From Devosia sp. (GTDB lineage: Bacteria; Pseudomonadota; Alphaproteobacteria; Rhizobiales; Devosiaceae), in NCBI RefSeq assembly GCF_024707125.1, contig NZ_JANQAH010000007.1, forward strand, positions 682,001 to 746,000: a stretch of 64,000 nucleotides of DNA, written 5' to 3'. The notes beneath the pieces are model-generated. The model ran no database searches. It worked only from the letters and a program-made list of their open reading frames with translations, and had not been told where the DNA came from. The translations under genes were made by a program, and so were the position numbers. Positions 1 to 9,945 of this stretch are shown here, piece by piece; the first letter of the stretch is position 1, and every line of letters begins with the position of its first letter.

Positions 1-1855
1 GTAAGGTGGCTATCGCGGTATACTGAAATGTCCGCGCGTATCTCTTCTTCGATAACAGCCAACGAGCGGAACTTGGAGGCGAGATCTTCGGTAGTCCAAA
101 GGCGCGGGAGGTCCTCATATCCGCGCCGGTAACCAAACCAGCGGCCCATTTGCAGCAGCGTGTCATACTGCTTCGACGTCCTCAGGAAAAAGACACGCAT
201 AGCCCTTCAAGCGTGAGGCCGCGCGCCAAGACAGTTCCCCCGACCACGATGCAGGTCACCGGCTTCCCTGTATAGTCGAGGCGCAAAGGTTCATCGGTTT
301 CGCCATTTTCAACCGGATAGCAAAGCGCACCAAGGACCGCCGGAAGATGGGCAAATACGGAGGAAAAGTCCTCTGGGATGCGATCGTGGCCGGCGGGAGC
401 AGTACGTTCGCGTTCTACCTCAAAAACTTCCCGCAGCCTCGATGAGATATCACCCGTACCCGCGAGCAGGTCTGATTTCCTTTGCTCCACCCAAGTACGG
501 ATCAAGCCTGACATATACTCGTGTTGCCGTATGAATGGCGACGAATGAACGAGCATAGACATATGTTCGTTCTCCTGGCCACGGGCCCTCCTGATAGCGC
601 AGGTGGCAAAGAACCAGAGAATGGCGTCTTCGAGGCTCTTGGTCATCTCCGGGCGGAAGTTCTCCTTTTCCTTCGGAGACGTGGGGCGCAACAGAGCTGG
701 CTCGTCGTCAGACAGGATGCGGATCATGTCCTGTTCGTCGGCTTCTGTTTCAGCGCTATCGCTCCCGAAAACTTCGCGCGCACCGAAATAGCCTATGGGT
801 CGCTCAAGCGCGGTTATGAAATCGCGGGGGTAGAGATCATCCAACTCGTCTTCGTTTCCGTATGGATAGGGGTTGATGAAGACGTTGGCAAAAGGGGTGG
901 CTGTGTATCCGACGTAGGTGACGGCCGGCAGCTCCGCCAGGGCTCGCCGTATTTCTTCGTTTATACGCGTCATATCGAATTCGCCTCGCGCCGAATTCAC
1001 TGATGCTTGATCACACTCGTCGTCGATCAGCAGCACCTTGAGTTTTCGCAAGACGACCGCGGGCGTCCTCGCTATCGTGCGCCGGAGTTGCTTCAGTCGG
1101 CTTCCTTCCTTCTTCATGACGATCAACTGTGCATGACCGTCCGCCGGTAGGACAAAGCCGCCATTCGCGGGCTGAACGAAATCACCATTGGGTTCGCTTG
1201 TAGTGTAAAGCTGCCAAAGAGTTCTGTGCCTGAGAACGTCTTTTTCGAAACGCTCTTGCGTCTGCTTGCGGAGTTTGTTCGTAACGCCTCCAAGGACAAT
1301 AATCATGTTATAGCCGGCATCGACCGCCTTCGCCATGACGGCAGTCATGTTGGCGGTCTTGCCCGATTGCACATATCCTACGACTAGGCCGCGACTGGCG
1401 AACTTGTCCTTGGCCGGATTGCCAAGCAACGACACAACCTCAGTTGAGGCCCGATCAAGCGAGCCAATGGTGTCGGGGTTCCAACCCTTGGTCTTGAGAT
1501 ACTCGTGCAATGCAGACCAATGGTGGCTGTTCTTCCCAGGTCCGTGATACCAGTCCTCCGGCGCATCGACGATCGAGTGACGCCGAAGAATTTCCACATC
1601 TTGAAGTTCGGACCGGACCACCTCCATAGCGACCAGAAGGTTGGCCTCCATCTCCGGCGCAATAGCCCCCCACATCTGAATGGTCTCCCGCCGCATCGCT
1701 GCAGCTGCCTCCTCTAGGGTTCCATAGTTGGCACGTCGCTGGCGGAGGTGGGTCGCAAAAAATCTCGACTTGGGGAGAGGGCATGAGAATCTCTGAGTGC
1801 AAGTTGCCTCAGCTTTCTTGGCACCGGAGTATTTGGTCGTCAAACTTGGAAACAT
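1..1855 (-). pseudogene. Z1 domain helicase-like ATPase of an R-M type locus, partial, frameshifted
   Basis: The product resembles Z1-domain proteins, superfamily II helicase-like ATPases often found in restriction-modification gene neighbourhoods. Visible motifs are a P-loop-like GYVQSGKT near residue 160, a Walker B-like LLIDDECDQ near 275, YVGYTATPFANVF near 320 and VVGGTVLARGLTLEGL at the end of the first frame. The reading frame stops at 182, but the reverse strand continues in another frame through 1-181 with the expected family ending (LRTSKQYDTLLQMGRWFGYR). Adding one T to the run at 187-191 restores it. The gene runs off the left edge, so its C terminus is missing. It lies 37 bases downstream of the methyltransferase on the same strand and is probably co-transcribed. 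Family assignment is by motif recognition only. Confidence 0.8.
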
Positions 1856-1892
1856 CCGCAGTCGCTCGAAAAATTCATTAGACTTGATGCTA

Positions 1893-3439
1893 TCAGGTCA
1901 AAACGCGATACAATAACTCCGCGATCTGCCGAGCCAAGAATGGTGGAACGGCGTTCCCAACCTGGACGTACTGCTGCGTTCGATTTCCTAGGAAGAGATA
2001 ATCGTCAGGAAAAAGTTTGAAGTCTAGCAGCCTCGCGAACAGTGAGGCTGCGGCACTGCATTGGATCTGGATGTATGAAATAATGTCCGTCTTTGGAAAT
2101 ATGGCTCGTAACCGTGGTCGAGGCATGGTCTGCCAATTGAACCCGAAAACGGTCATTAAAAACGCCGCTATGCCAATTCCGATGGTCAGGGCTTATCGCC
2201 TCCGGGAAATCGGCTGCTTTCGGGCTGTATCCGCGAACGCCGCCGAACACTGCCGAGAACAGATAACGACCAAGGTCGGACGGCATGTGACCGCGAGACT
2301 CATGCTGAGCCAAGGCAATCAATCCAGGCCTTTCAGCCATTGCAGGAGCTGGTCGTTGGAGCTGGCGTAGCCCTCTGGTAGGGTCGACGAAGTGCGCGAA
2401 GATGGCGAGCTTTCTGCAAATTGCTCTGACATCGACTTAAACGCTTGGACGAGTTTCCAATCCTGTTGCGCCCTGTAGATGCTTGCCAACTTGTTCGCCG
2501 CGGTATGTACCTCAGACCTCCAAGAAGCAGAATCGTCATGACCTCGGCTGATTCCGCTTCGGAGGGCGGGCAAGTTTCCGATTGCTGAACTCACCGTGCG
2601 CATTAGCCCGGACATCGTCAATTTGGCTCCGTTTGCGTTGGAAGCCAAATCCGACCGCACTCCAACAATGATCACCCGGTGGCGACGTTGCGGTACTTCG
2701 AAGGCTTCGGCTCGGACGATAAAGTCGGACGGACGAATGGCTTCTTGGAGGCTGGCCGTGCCGTCCTCAACCCGTATCGCACGTAGTTCATAGTGGTGCC
2801 CGCGCCCGGTGCCCAAGGAGGACAAGTCATCCATCAGCATATCGAAAACAAGCCGGCTCTCTACCGTCGATGAAAGCATGCCTTTGACGTTTTCCATGAC
2901 GAACGCGGCTGGCCTAAGCTTGTCGAGAACGCGAATGTACTCTCGAAAGAGGTAGTGACGAGAATCTTCCTCCGGTATGTAGCCAGTTCTTGCCCTTAGA
3001 CCTAGCACGTCCTACCAGAGAATAGGCTTGGCAAGGCGGGCCACCGATGAGAACAGTGTCCTCGTAGTCCTCCTTTAGTTTGTCGATTGCTGTATCGAGC
3101 GCTGTTGCCGCCGTGTCAGTGCCGAGTTCCAGCGCCCGCGCTTCCCCGGTTGCGTGCTGCCACAACTCCGGGTCTACTCCGGACCAGTCTGGTTCGACTG
3201 CCAACCCTGCATGGAACTCGATGAACTGTCGGGGTAGGTGCATGTGCCGGGTGCGGTATTCCCGTAGGAACGAGCGCAGCGTGAGCGTTCGATGAGCAGA
3301 GGCCCCTTTTTCCACTGATATGCCAATTTTGAACGGCGCCTACCCCATGCGCCACGAAGGTGGCGAACCCCTCCCCCAGCCCTCCGGGACCGGCGAATAG
3401 ATCAACAACTCCAAAGGTAGAGGGCAAATCAGGCTCCAA
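1893..3439 (-). pseudogene. DNA (cytosine-5-)-methyltransferase, four frameshifts
   Basis: All main C5-methyltransferase motifs are present but spread over several frames: VVDLFAGPGG (motif I, SAM binding), GGPPCQAYS (motif IV with the catalytic Cys), FVMENVKGML (motif VI), QRRHRVIIVG (motif VIII) and QVGNAVPP (motif X). Frame changes fall near 3334-3340 (one base missing in a G/C run), 2987-2991 (one extra base), about 2317-2335 and 2010-2014 (one extra base in a run of five). After these corrections the gene encodes about 514 residues. The start is uncertain: TTG at 3439 is used because it lies just before motif I, but TTG 3427, GTG 3520 and ATG 3553 are also in frame. The divergent vsr starts about 50 bases away. 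Genuine decay and sequence error are both possible. Confidence 0.8.
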
Positions 3440-3488
3440 CGCTCGCCAATTGTTCGGTGTATACTCGGTTCGAGCGCGAAAAACCAGG

Positions 3489-3979
3489 ATGCACGTGATA
3501 GATATAGTGGACCGTCCCACCCGTTTTAGGATGATGGCGGCAATCAGAAGCAAAAATACAAAGCCGGAGGTTTCGCTCCGAAAGGCACTTCACGCACAGG
3601 GATTTCGTTTTAGACTTCACAACGCGAAGCTCCGGGGCCGGCCAGATATCGTTCTCGCCAAACACCACGCCGTCGTCTTTGTGCACGGCTGTTTTTGGCA
3701 TCGGCACGGGGCTGTCCCTACGCAACGGTTCCGGCAACTCGCCCAGAGTTCTGGAAGACGAAATTCGACACGAATGTGGCTCGCGATCAGGCGGCAAAGG
3801 AGGCACTGGTTGAAGGCGGCTGGCGCATCGCAACTGTCTGGGAATGTGCGTTGCGGAAGCCGAACAGTCCTCACAACGCTGCCACTCGTTTGGCCCACTG
3901 GCTTGTCTCCGGCCATCAAACCATAGAGATAGGTGGAGAGCGAGCGGGTTCGAGTCCAAAGCCACATTCGTCGACGTGA
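3489..3979 (+). pseudogene. vsr: Very short patch repair endonuclease Vsr, one frameshift
   Basis: Vsr nicks DNA next to the T of T:G mismatches formed when 5-methylcytosine deaminates, so it normally accompanies a Dcm-type methyltransferase, as here. The first frame gives the family start (RMMAAIRSKNTKPEVSLRKAL), GRPDIVLAKH and the zinc/active-site segment VHGCFWHRH. The second frame continues exactly where expected with GCPYATVPATRPEFW, VARDQAAKEAL and VWECALRK. The switch falls at a run of four G at 3708-3711, and one missing base explains it. The corrected length, about 163 residues, is slightly longer than the usual ~150. The gene is divergent from the methyltransferase. Confidence 0.85.
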
Positions 3980-4866
3980 GAATGGGCCTCATGGCTGGGT
4001 CCGATCGACTAGTTCTTTTACCACGGCGACCTTTCCTATGTGCCAATTAAAGGCAGCGCTAGCGCAATGTTGGCGTGTCTTCGGAATGCCGGTTTCCAAT
4101 TCCGCGGATACTTGGCAGCTCAGTAGTGCTAATCGACCATTGCGTTCCTAGGCAGCCAAGCTGGAACAGTTCAGTCGAGGTTAAGGGATTTCAGAGCGAC
4201 ACCATGAGCTGCTGCCATGCTCCAGAGTCCACCGCCGACATCGGCACCTACCGACGGTGGCTTAGAGGCCCGGTCTTAGAATGTTGGAGCCTCGTCCAGG
4301 TCCCTACGATCGCTCGGGCCCTCTTCTTCTGGCCTTTCCATCTCTTCCGTCCCCCGACCTCGCCCGCGGCGAGGTCAGTGATGGCATGCTTGAAGGGGGA
4401 GGAAAGAGCGGGTTTCTCGAGTTCACGCAGCCCCGCGTTTTCGCGCTCCGCTGCGGCCTGCGCCTGGGCAGGATCACGACGAAAACTAAGGACGTCCTGA
4501 AGCTCAAGGTTCCCAGTCCTTGTGTTCGGCAGGGCGAACCCGCGTTCCCCAGATCGCGGCCTTGTCGCCGGTGGCGGGGTCGGCCGGTGGGCACAAATAA
4601 CATGCTTTTGCTCGACGGCGGTGGCTCGCGACGCACCCCGCCGGTCGAAACAATGCGCGTCGTCTTCAAGATGTCCTCGGTAGAAGCCGGCCAACGCTTT
4701 CGCGCATTGGCAGTATGAGATCGCATCAATCGTGCGCTCTCGACCTCGGCTGTAACCACGACGTTGGCAGCAACATTACCGATGGAGAACAGCCCCCTCT
4801 CGCGCCGACTGCCGAGTGCCGCGCCTTTGTATAGATCGCATTATACCTGCCCCCTGACCTCGGCAC
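3980..4866. other. No gene supported (887 bases)
   Basis: No recognisable gene was found. Reverse-strand frames between about 4248 and 4760 contain protein-like, Ala/Arg/Glu-rich stretches, so this may be the eroded 3' part of the neighbouring relaxase gene or another dead gene. No family motif could be read, and all frames are interrupted. Confidence 0.4.
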
Positions 4867-5306
4867 TCACCGGCGTGCCAGTTTCGTCTCGGGGCTAAGA
4901 AAGATGGCATTCGAGCGTGGCAAAGTCGGTGTAGATGTCTCCCGCATCATGCTGCTCCATCGATAAAGCCACCTGCGAGACCTCGGTGCTCGAACGAGAT
5001 GGCTCTCTTCACCTTCGTCTAAAGTTCCCTCCTCCGACGGTTCCGGTGGAATAAACTCAAGCGGCACCGCTTTCGAAATCTCAATGTGGGCCTTCCGTTC
5101 GGCTTTCGCGCACTCGTCCGCAACCAGTTGTACCGCGGTCGGGAACGGAGACGAGCCACATCGCGAGAAGTCAGGTGAAGTCGCATCCAAGAAGGTGCTG
5201 GACAAGGTCGATTGCCCCCGCCCTTTCCCTTCCACCCCGGATTTCAGATCACAGCCATTTGTTGCCACTAATGGTGATGGTAAACCCATGTCCTTCAACG
5301 TCAACC
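4867..5306 (-). other. Open reverse-strand frame after the relaxase, unrecognised
   Basis: The frame open here (stop at 4867, open back to about 5439) differs from that of the relaxase fragment upstream. It includes an acidic segment rich in E and P (about 5000-5060). It may be the C-terminal part of the mobilization protein after another frame change. No domain was recognised. Confidence 0.25.
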
Positions 5307-6048
5307 TCACCGCTTTGCGCCTAAGCTGCGGTGAACGGTCCAGCCCTGCGGCAACCAGCACTTGATCGATCCAATGCGCGCAGCCGCCGTGGCTTCCTTC
5401 GCCGCATGGGCCATTGCGAACTCTTGGCCAGCGCGACAAGCATGGGAATGCGATTTCCGGATCTGGCGTAGGGACTTTGGCCGCTCAGTTGCGTAGAATT
5501 TTTTCATCGACACGTGCGATGCCTGTGATCCCTTCAATCCACGCGCAATATCAGATGAACGTGCGACGGCGGTTGCAGCCTTGTCCTGAAGCACCCGCAT
5601 TTTTTCCTTACCTCCCAGAAAGCTCGCGTTGAGCCGTCCGTTGACGATCGGAACGTGTAGCCGGTCGAAATGAGGCGTTGTTTCGTCAAAGTGCATTCCT
5701 GGAGGTGCACTACGTTAGCCTTTCCGAACTCCTCATCGAGGAACCGCATGCTCGCCGTGATCCACGCTTCGACCTGATCCGGTTGGCCCCTACCCACCAT
5801 TCAGGTGATGCGGACAGCATGACTTCGATCGCAAAGAACGGGTTGGTTCGGGACAAAATCCCTTCCAAACGGTCGCGGACTTCCGCGGCAGGATCGCTTC
5901 CGCCGACGATGACGCGGTTGAGGCCCGCACGCTCGGGGTCGGCATTAGCCGCATGATCTGAACGGATCATGTGAGCGGCACTGCCGGAAATCTCTGCCAT
6001 CGACTTCAGCTTAGTGAAGCGGCAGATCGTCATATTCTTCCTCGCCAT
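5307..6048 (-). pseudogene. MobV/Pre-type plasmid mobilization relaxase, frameshifted
   Basis: MobV relaxases nick the transfer origin and stay covalently bound to the 5' end during conjugative mobilization. The N terminus (MARKNMTICRFTKLKS, then GLNRVIVGG) and SASPEWW lie in one frame. The segment VEAWITASMRFLDEEFG, then NVVHLQ, lies in a second. HFDETTPHFDRLHVPIVNGR, the family metal-binding His motif, and SSDIARGLKGSQASHVSMKKFYA-like residues lie in a third. Frame changes are near 5785-5795 and 5697-5705. The start at 6048 has a good Shine-Dalgarno (GGAAG); the in-frame ATG at 6063 lies inside it. The element was probably once mobilizable and is now defective, unless the shifts are sequence errors. 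Confidence 0.75.
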
Positions 6049-6186
6049 GTTCTTCCTTTCCAAGTGGCGGAGGCTCGTCGCGGACGCGCGAGCCTTGGAC
6101 CATGCTCGATCACGGATGTGTCGATCATGGTCTCGGCCAGCACGGATGTGCTGGTCCGGAACGACGAAACCAATGGAATTGGTGTG

Positions 6187-6214
6187 GTGAGTACCCCTAG
6201 CAAAGCTAGGTCAC
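6187..6214. other. Stem-loop between relaxase and oriT-like site
   Basis: CCTAGC-AAA-GCTAGG (6196-6210) is flanked by GTGA/TCAC, giving a strong small hairpin upstream of the relaxase gene. It lacks a T run, so it is not an obvious terminator. It may belong to the transfer-origin region or to regulation of the relaxase. Confidence 0.4.
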
Positions 6215-6803
6215 CCCACTAGGAGAAAGAAAGATCTGTAAAAGCATTCCACTGGCTCATACTTCCAATGTGCCAGACATTTCGGCGATTATGAAATTCG
6301 ACTGTGGAAAGTTGAAATAGACCAACAATGTTATAACACACCACTTAGTTCGATTGGAAAAACTATTTCTCATCACGAACTTATGTAGACGTCATAGTTT
6401 GCTCTTCATACAGCTCCAATTCTCAGCATAAGCGGTGGCGACCGCCTACGCGCGGGAGATATTATGGCTGTAGGTGAAGCCAGAGGGCGGGCATTTAGAG
6501 CGATGATTGCCCCGGGGTGCAGGTAGCGGCCTAAGCGCCTACCTGCCTACATTGACGTAAAGTTTGTTAAGCCACCCGGAGAGCCGCTACCAGCCGTTGC
6601 GCCCAATCGACGAAAGGCGAGTCAGCGAGAATCCATTGTTAACCAAATGATGGGAAGGCCCGTGACTTTCTAGCCAGTGCTGTCAATTTGAGTGTGGACT
6701 CAAAAGGGGTCTATGGCTGCCATCAGGCGGCCGACGGTCCGGCTGGCACCGAACTGACGGCCTAACCAAGTAGCCATCAACCTGCAGACACAGGAGAAGC
6801 CGC
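6215..6803. other. AT-rich intergenic region, no gene supported
   Basis: The stretch around 6240-6420 is clearly richer in A and T than its surroundings and contains the oriT-like sequence listed separately. A 20-codon frame starting at 6463 follows a GGGAG sequence but is too short to support. Nothing else was recognised. Confidence 0.4.
6330..6343 (-). other. Candidate MobV-type oriT nick sequence
   Basis: On the reverse strand this reads TGGTGTGTTATAAC. It closely matches the pMV158 MobM nick region as I recall it (TAGTGTG/TTA followed by AC-type bases), the prototype for MobV relaxases. It lies about 280 bases upstream of the MobV-like gene and in the same orientation, as in pMV158. A GTTCG/CGAAC inverted repeat lies just 5' of it. 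This is a sequence-similarity inference. Confidence 0.4.
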
Positions 6804-6917
6804 ATGGCTAACCGTATCTACGGCTGCGTCCAGATTCGCAGCAACACCCCATCTGAACTTTCGATCGATTGTGGACCGCTCTTGACTGTTGCGCGTCGTG
6901 AGGCCGTCGCTTCCTAG
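6804..6917 (+). CDS. Small ORF, 37 residues, unknown
   Basis: The ATG follows AGGAG at a suitable distance, and the frame runs 37 codons to TAG. No signal peptide, membrane segment or family motif is visible. It lies about 140 bases before the AAA+ ATPase gene and could be a leader peptide or a chance frame. Confidence 0.25.
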   Translation: MANRIYGCVQIRSNTPSELSIDCGPLLTVARREAVAS

Positions 6918-7059
6918 CGAGCCTCCGACCCTCAACATCGTGTGCTGTTAACGGCGGGACGTTCTCCCGCCCGAGAAACCGCGCGCTCCCATCATTGCGA
7001 TCATCCGCCTTTGCGTCCTTGAGACGCCACGGATTTGCTCGCCCATATCGAAAAAGACG

Positions 7060-8274
7060 ATGACCAACAAAGACGACAAACCGAAGCGGGCCAGTGCGCG
7101 CCCGTCAAAGGACGACTCTACCCACCGCAATGACCTGTTCCGCCCGCAAAGGCCAGAAGACGCCGATCCGCCGGATCCTCTGGATTTGCTGGCGGGAGGT
7201 GACGTCGACAACGACATGAAGACCTATTCTGCTGACGACGTTGCTCCATCCCTCGAGTTGGAGACGGATGAAGCAGACGAAGCACCAGAGATCTCGTCCA
7301 CCGAGACCGACTGGGACCGCAAGGACCGAGCCTTCACGCTTGTGGAGTTCGGGCGGCCCCGCACGGTTCAGTTGAGCACCGGTCCGCTCTCGCTGATGCG
7401 CCTGACTGATGCCAGCACGCTCGCACTCGCTGGGGAGCTGGCCTTCGACAAAGCCAGCGATGCTGTGGCGAAGCGTCGTCTTCTCGAGAGCCTCGACCAG
7501 CCCCTCACACTGGAAGGGCCAGCATCGCTCGATGCAATTGACACTGCCATCAGCACGGTGTTCGAGGCGTTTCCTCACTTTGGCCCGGTGCTGCAGGCCA
7601 TTAGAGAAAGTGCGCAGCTCAACCTGAGCCGTGGTGCGTCGTGGCTGAGCTTTCGCCCGATGCTGATCGTTTCGCCGCCAGGTCTCGGCAAAACCAGTGT
7701 TGCTAGCAAGCTAGCTAGCACATGTGCACTTCCAATGGCCTTGCTTGACGGCTCGACCATGACAACGGCGACGCCGTTGTTGGGTGGCGATGCGATCTAT
7801 CGCAGTGCCCGCGCCAGCGACATTGTCCAGAATCTGGCCGCCAATGGGATCGGCAATCCCGTCGTGGTGTTCGACGAGATCGACAAAGCCACGGACACAT
7901 CCAGGGGCGGGCGCGAAAGTCCTGCAGAGGCCATGCTTGGATTTCTGGAACAGCGCAGCGCCCAGTGCATGCACGACCATTTTTTGGGTATCGACCTCGA
8001 CCTGAGCCATCTCAACTGGATTCTGCTCGCCAATGATCTGAGCAAAATCCCGGCGCCGGTACGTGACCGCTGCAAGGTCATCCAGATCGAGTCGCTGACA
8101 ACGAACGAGATCGTCGCCATTGCCACCCGCGAGGTCGAGCGACGCAAGCTCTCAAGCGATCTCCTGCGCGAGATCTCCAAGGCCTGCAGGCGTGGCGAGA
8201 TCAAAAGCCTTCGCAAGCTCTCCAAAGCCCTTGATGCAGCGGAGGCCGTGCTGACCCGGCCGCGTCTCCACTAA
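7060..8274 (+). CDS. Lon-like AAA+ ATPase without protease domain
   Basis: This 404-residue protein has a charged, probably disordered N terminus (residues 1-90, rich in D, E and K). It then has an AAA+ module: Walker A SPPGLGKTS near 208, Walker B VVVFDEIDK near 268, a sensor-1-like ILLAND near 325 and an arginine-rich PVRDRCKVIQIE near 335. The motif style resembles the Lon ATPase module, but no Ser-Lys protease domain follows. It may remodel a protein or DNA complex rather than degrade proteins. It lies 51 bases before a CoiA-like nuclease gene on the same strand, suggesting a joint function. The C terminus is intact. Confidence 0.75.
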   Translation: MTNKDDKPKRASARPSKDDSTHRNDLFRPQRPEDADPPDPLDLLAGGDVDNDMKTYSADDVAPSLELETDEADEAPEISSTETDWDRKDRAFTLVEFGRPRTVQLSTGPLSLMRLTDASTLALAGELAFDKASDAVAKRRLLESLDQPLTLEGPASLDAIDTAISTVFEAFPHFGPVLQAIRESAQLNLSRGASWLSFRPMLIVSPPGLGKTSVASKLASTCALPMALLDGSTMTTATPLLGGDAIYRSARASDIVQNLAANGIGNPVVVFDEIDKATDTSRGGRESPAEAMLGFLEQRSAQCMHDHFLGIDLDLSHLNWILLANDLSKIPAPVRDRCKVIQIESLTTNEIVAIATREVERRKLSSDLLREISKACRRGEIKSLRKLSKALDAAEAVLTRPRLH

Positions 8275-8325
8275 CCCTCATCGTCCTTCCTTCATTTCTA
8301 TTTCTTGTTCCGAAAGAGACCTCTG

Positions 8326-9703
8326 ATGACCACTCTTCCTTCGACCCTGTCCTCCCCGAACCGCACCATCAAAGAAGTGCGCGATATGCGGCTTGGCGGC
8401 ATTCTGGTGAATGCTGCCAACCTCCTCGACGGCCTGACGACCGCCTCCCTTTCGACGCTGCGCCATGACGTCGGAGAGGAGCGCGCGCAGAACGATGCAG
8501 CGTTCCGCTGCGGCCAGTGCAATGAGCCTGTCTACATCAATGGTGGCGAAGGCCTCACAGGTGATGGACGCTCCACTCACTTTAGCCACTATGCCAAGGG
8601 TGACACGGAATGTGCCTGGCGCTCCGGTGACAAAACTTACTCGCAGGGCGGCTGCCAGTACGATGGCCTTCAGGAAGGGCTTGAGCATCAGCTCAAGAAG
8701 CAGATGCTTGTCGACGTTCTGCGCTACGATCCGAACATCACAGGTATCGAACTTGAAAAGCGTCACGCCATCGGACCTCGCTGGCGCCGCCCGGATGTGT
8801 CGGCCAGCTACAACGGCCAGCCAGTCGCTTTCGAACTGCAGCTGGCGCGCCTGCCGCTCCAGACCATGATCGAGCGCGAGGCCTTCTACCGTGAGGCCGG
8901 CATGATGCTGATCTGGGTCACCACGCCGTCTAACGTCTATAATCTCGGCACACAGTCTTTTCGCGATCTGTACTTTCAGGCCGGTGGACGCATTTTCGCC
9001 ATCGACGCCACGTGCCTGGATCGGTCCCGCGCAACGTCGCAGTTTCATCTGGTCGAACTGTCGCTCAAACCCTGGGTGCGGGCACCCTATGCACTGTTCA
9101 ATCGATGGAGCCGCAGCCTCGTTGGTCCTGACGTTATCTTCATGCCCCAGGACGAGCGCCATGCCGAAGGTATTGGTCGCTACGGTCAGTCCCTTAGCCA
9201 GCAGGTAAGCGCTCAGGCGCCGGGTTCCGTTGTCGCGATCAACGATTGCACCAAGCACAAAAAAGGACTTGCATGCTGTCGAGACAGACTGGAACGCGCT
9301 GGCGCGACTTCTCGGTGGCCGCGACCTCTCCCAGTCACTTGCTGCCGGCATCTCCCCAGTCTTGGTAATGTTGCATTCGGTAGAGGCGCTCAACGCCGCC
9401 GAGCAGCAGATGCTTGCCATGAAGCAGCGGGACGTTGCTCAAGCCACGGGTGATGTCCTGCGCTCTAGCGATGGCCTCCACTGGCTGGGGCTGGTTGAGC
9501 TTCTCGGCCGCACAAATCCTCGGGTTTCGGCAGTCCAAGAGACCCATCTTCCGAAGACGCTGAACAGGCTCCGCACTAGCCCTGACAAGGCTCTGCCGTT
9601 CCACGCGTACCATCGACACATGCTTTCCGCCCTGCACCCCTGGCTGTCGTACTACCTCCTGGCCAAGGCGCCGCCGCGCAGGAAAGGGGCGCCGGCCATC
9701 TAG
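8326..9703 (+). pseudogene. CoiA-like/DUF6035-type nuclease, one frameshift
   Basis: Residues 60-110 carry a Cys/His cluster (FRCGQCNEPVY, then THFSHYAKG, and TECAW) like that of CoiA-type proteins. A PD-(D/E)XK-type nuclease core follows: RRPDVSAS, AFELQLARLPLQTMIERE and YREAGMMLIWV. The frame breaks at a run of six A at 9259-9264. Removing one A joins it to the second frame (KKDLHAVETDWNALARLLGG), giving 458 residues. The ATG at 8326 is preferred over the upstream start at 8305 because it is close to the AAA+ gene end and preceded by GAGA. It is probably functional if the extra A is a sequence error. The family name is given from motif recognition. Confidence 0.7.
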
Positions 9704-9945
9704 TCTCGCGCTCTGTTGAGACTACCTGAGCATCCTCGCCACCCACCCCATTGAGGGGTGAGTGGCGATCGCGTCCTTACTCCATTCGGCCAACGCGCCT
9801 CGCGGTCGAGAAGCGAGAGAACGCCCCTAGCCGGACATCGATAGATGAGAAAAAGTATTTCCAATCTCTGATCAGATACATATTCGCATTCCAGTTCATT
9901 TTGTGATTTTTTCACAAGTTGCCAAAAATCAACGAATAAATTTGC
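9704..9945. other. Intergenic, no gene seen
   Basis: This is a moderately AT-rich 240-base gap between the nuclease gene and the DUF5131 remnant. A GGGGTGAGTGG-type GC stretch lies at 9750-9765. No gene or clear terminator was recognised. Confidence 0.4.

Noticed and set aside
4281..4760. Overlapping frames on both strands in the gap next to the relaxase
   Set aside because: No domain, no ribosome site, frames interrupted; listed only as possible eroded coding sequence.
6463..6525. 20-codon frame after a GGGAG sequence
   Set aside because: Too short and without conservation evidence; could be chance.
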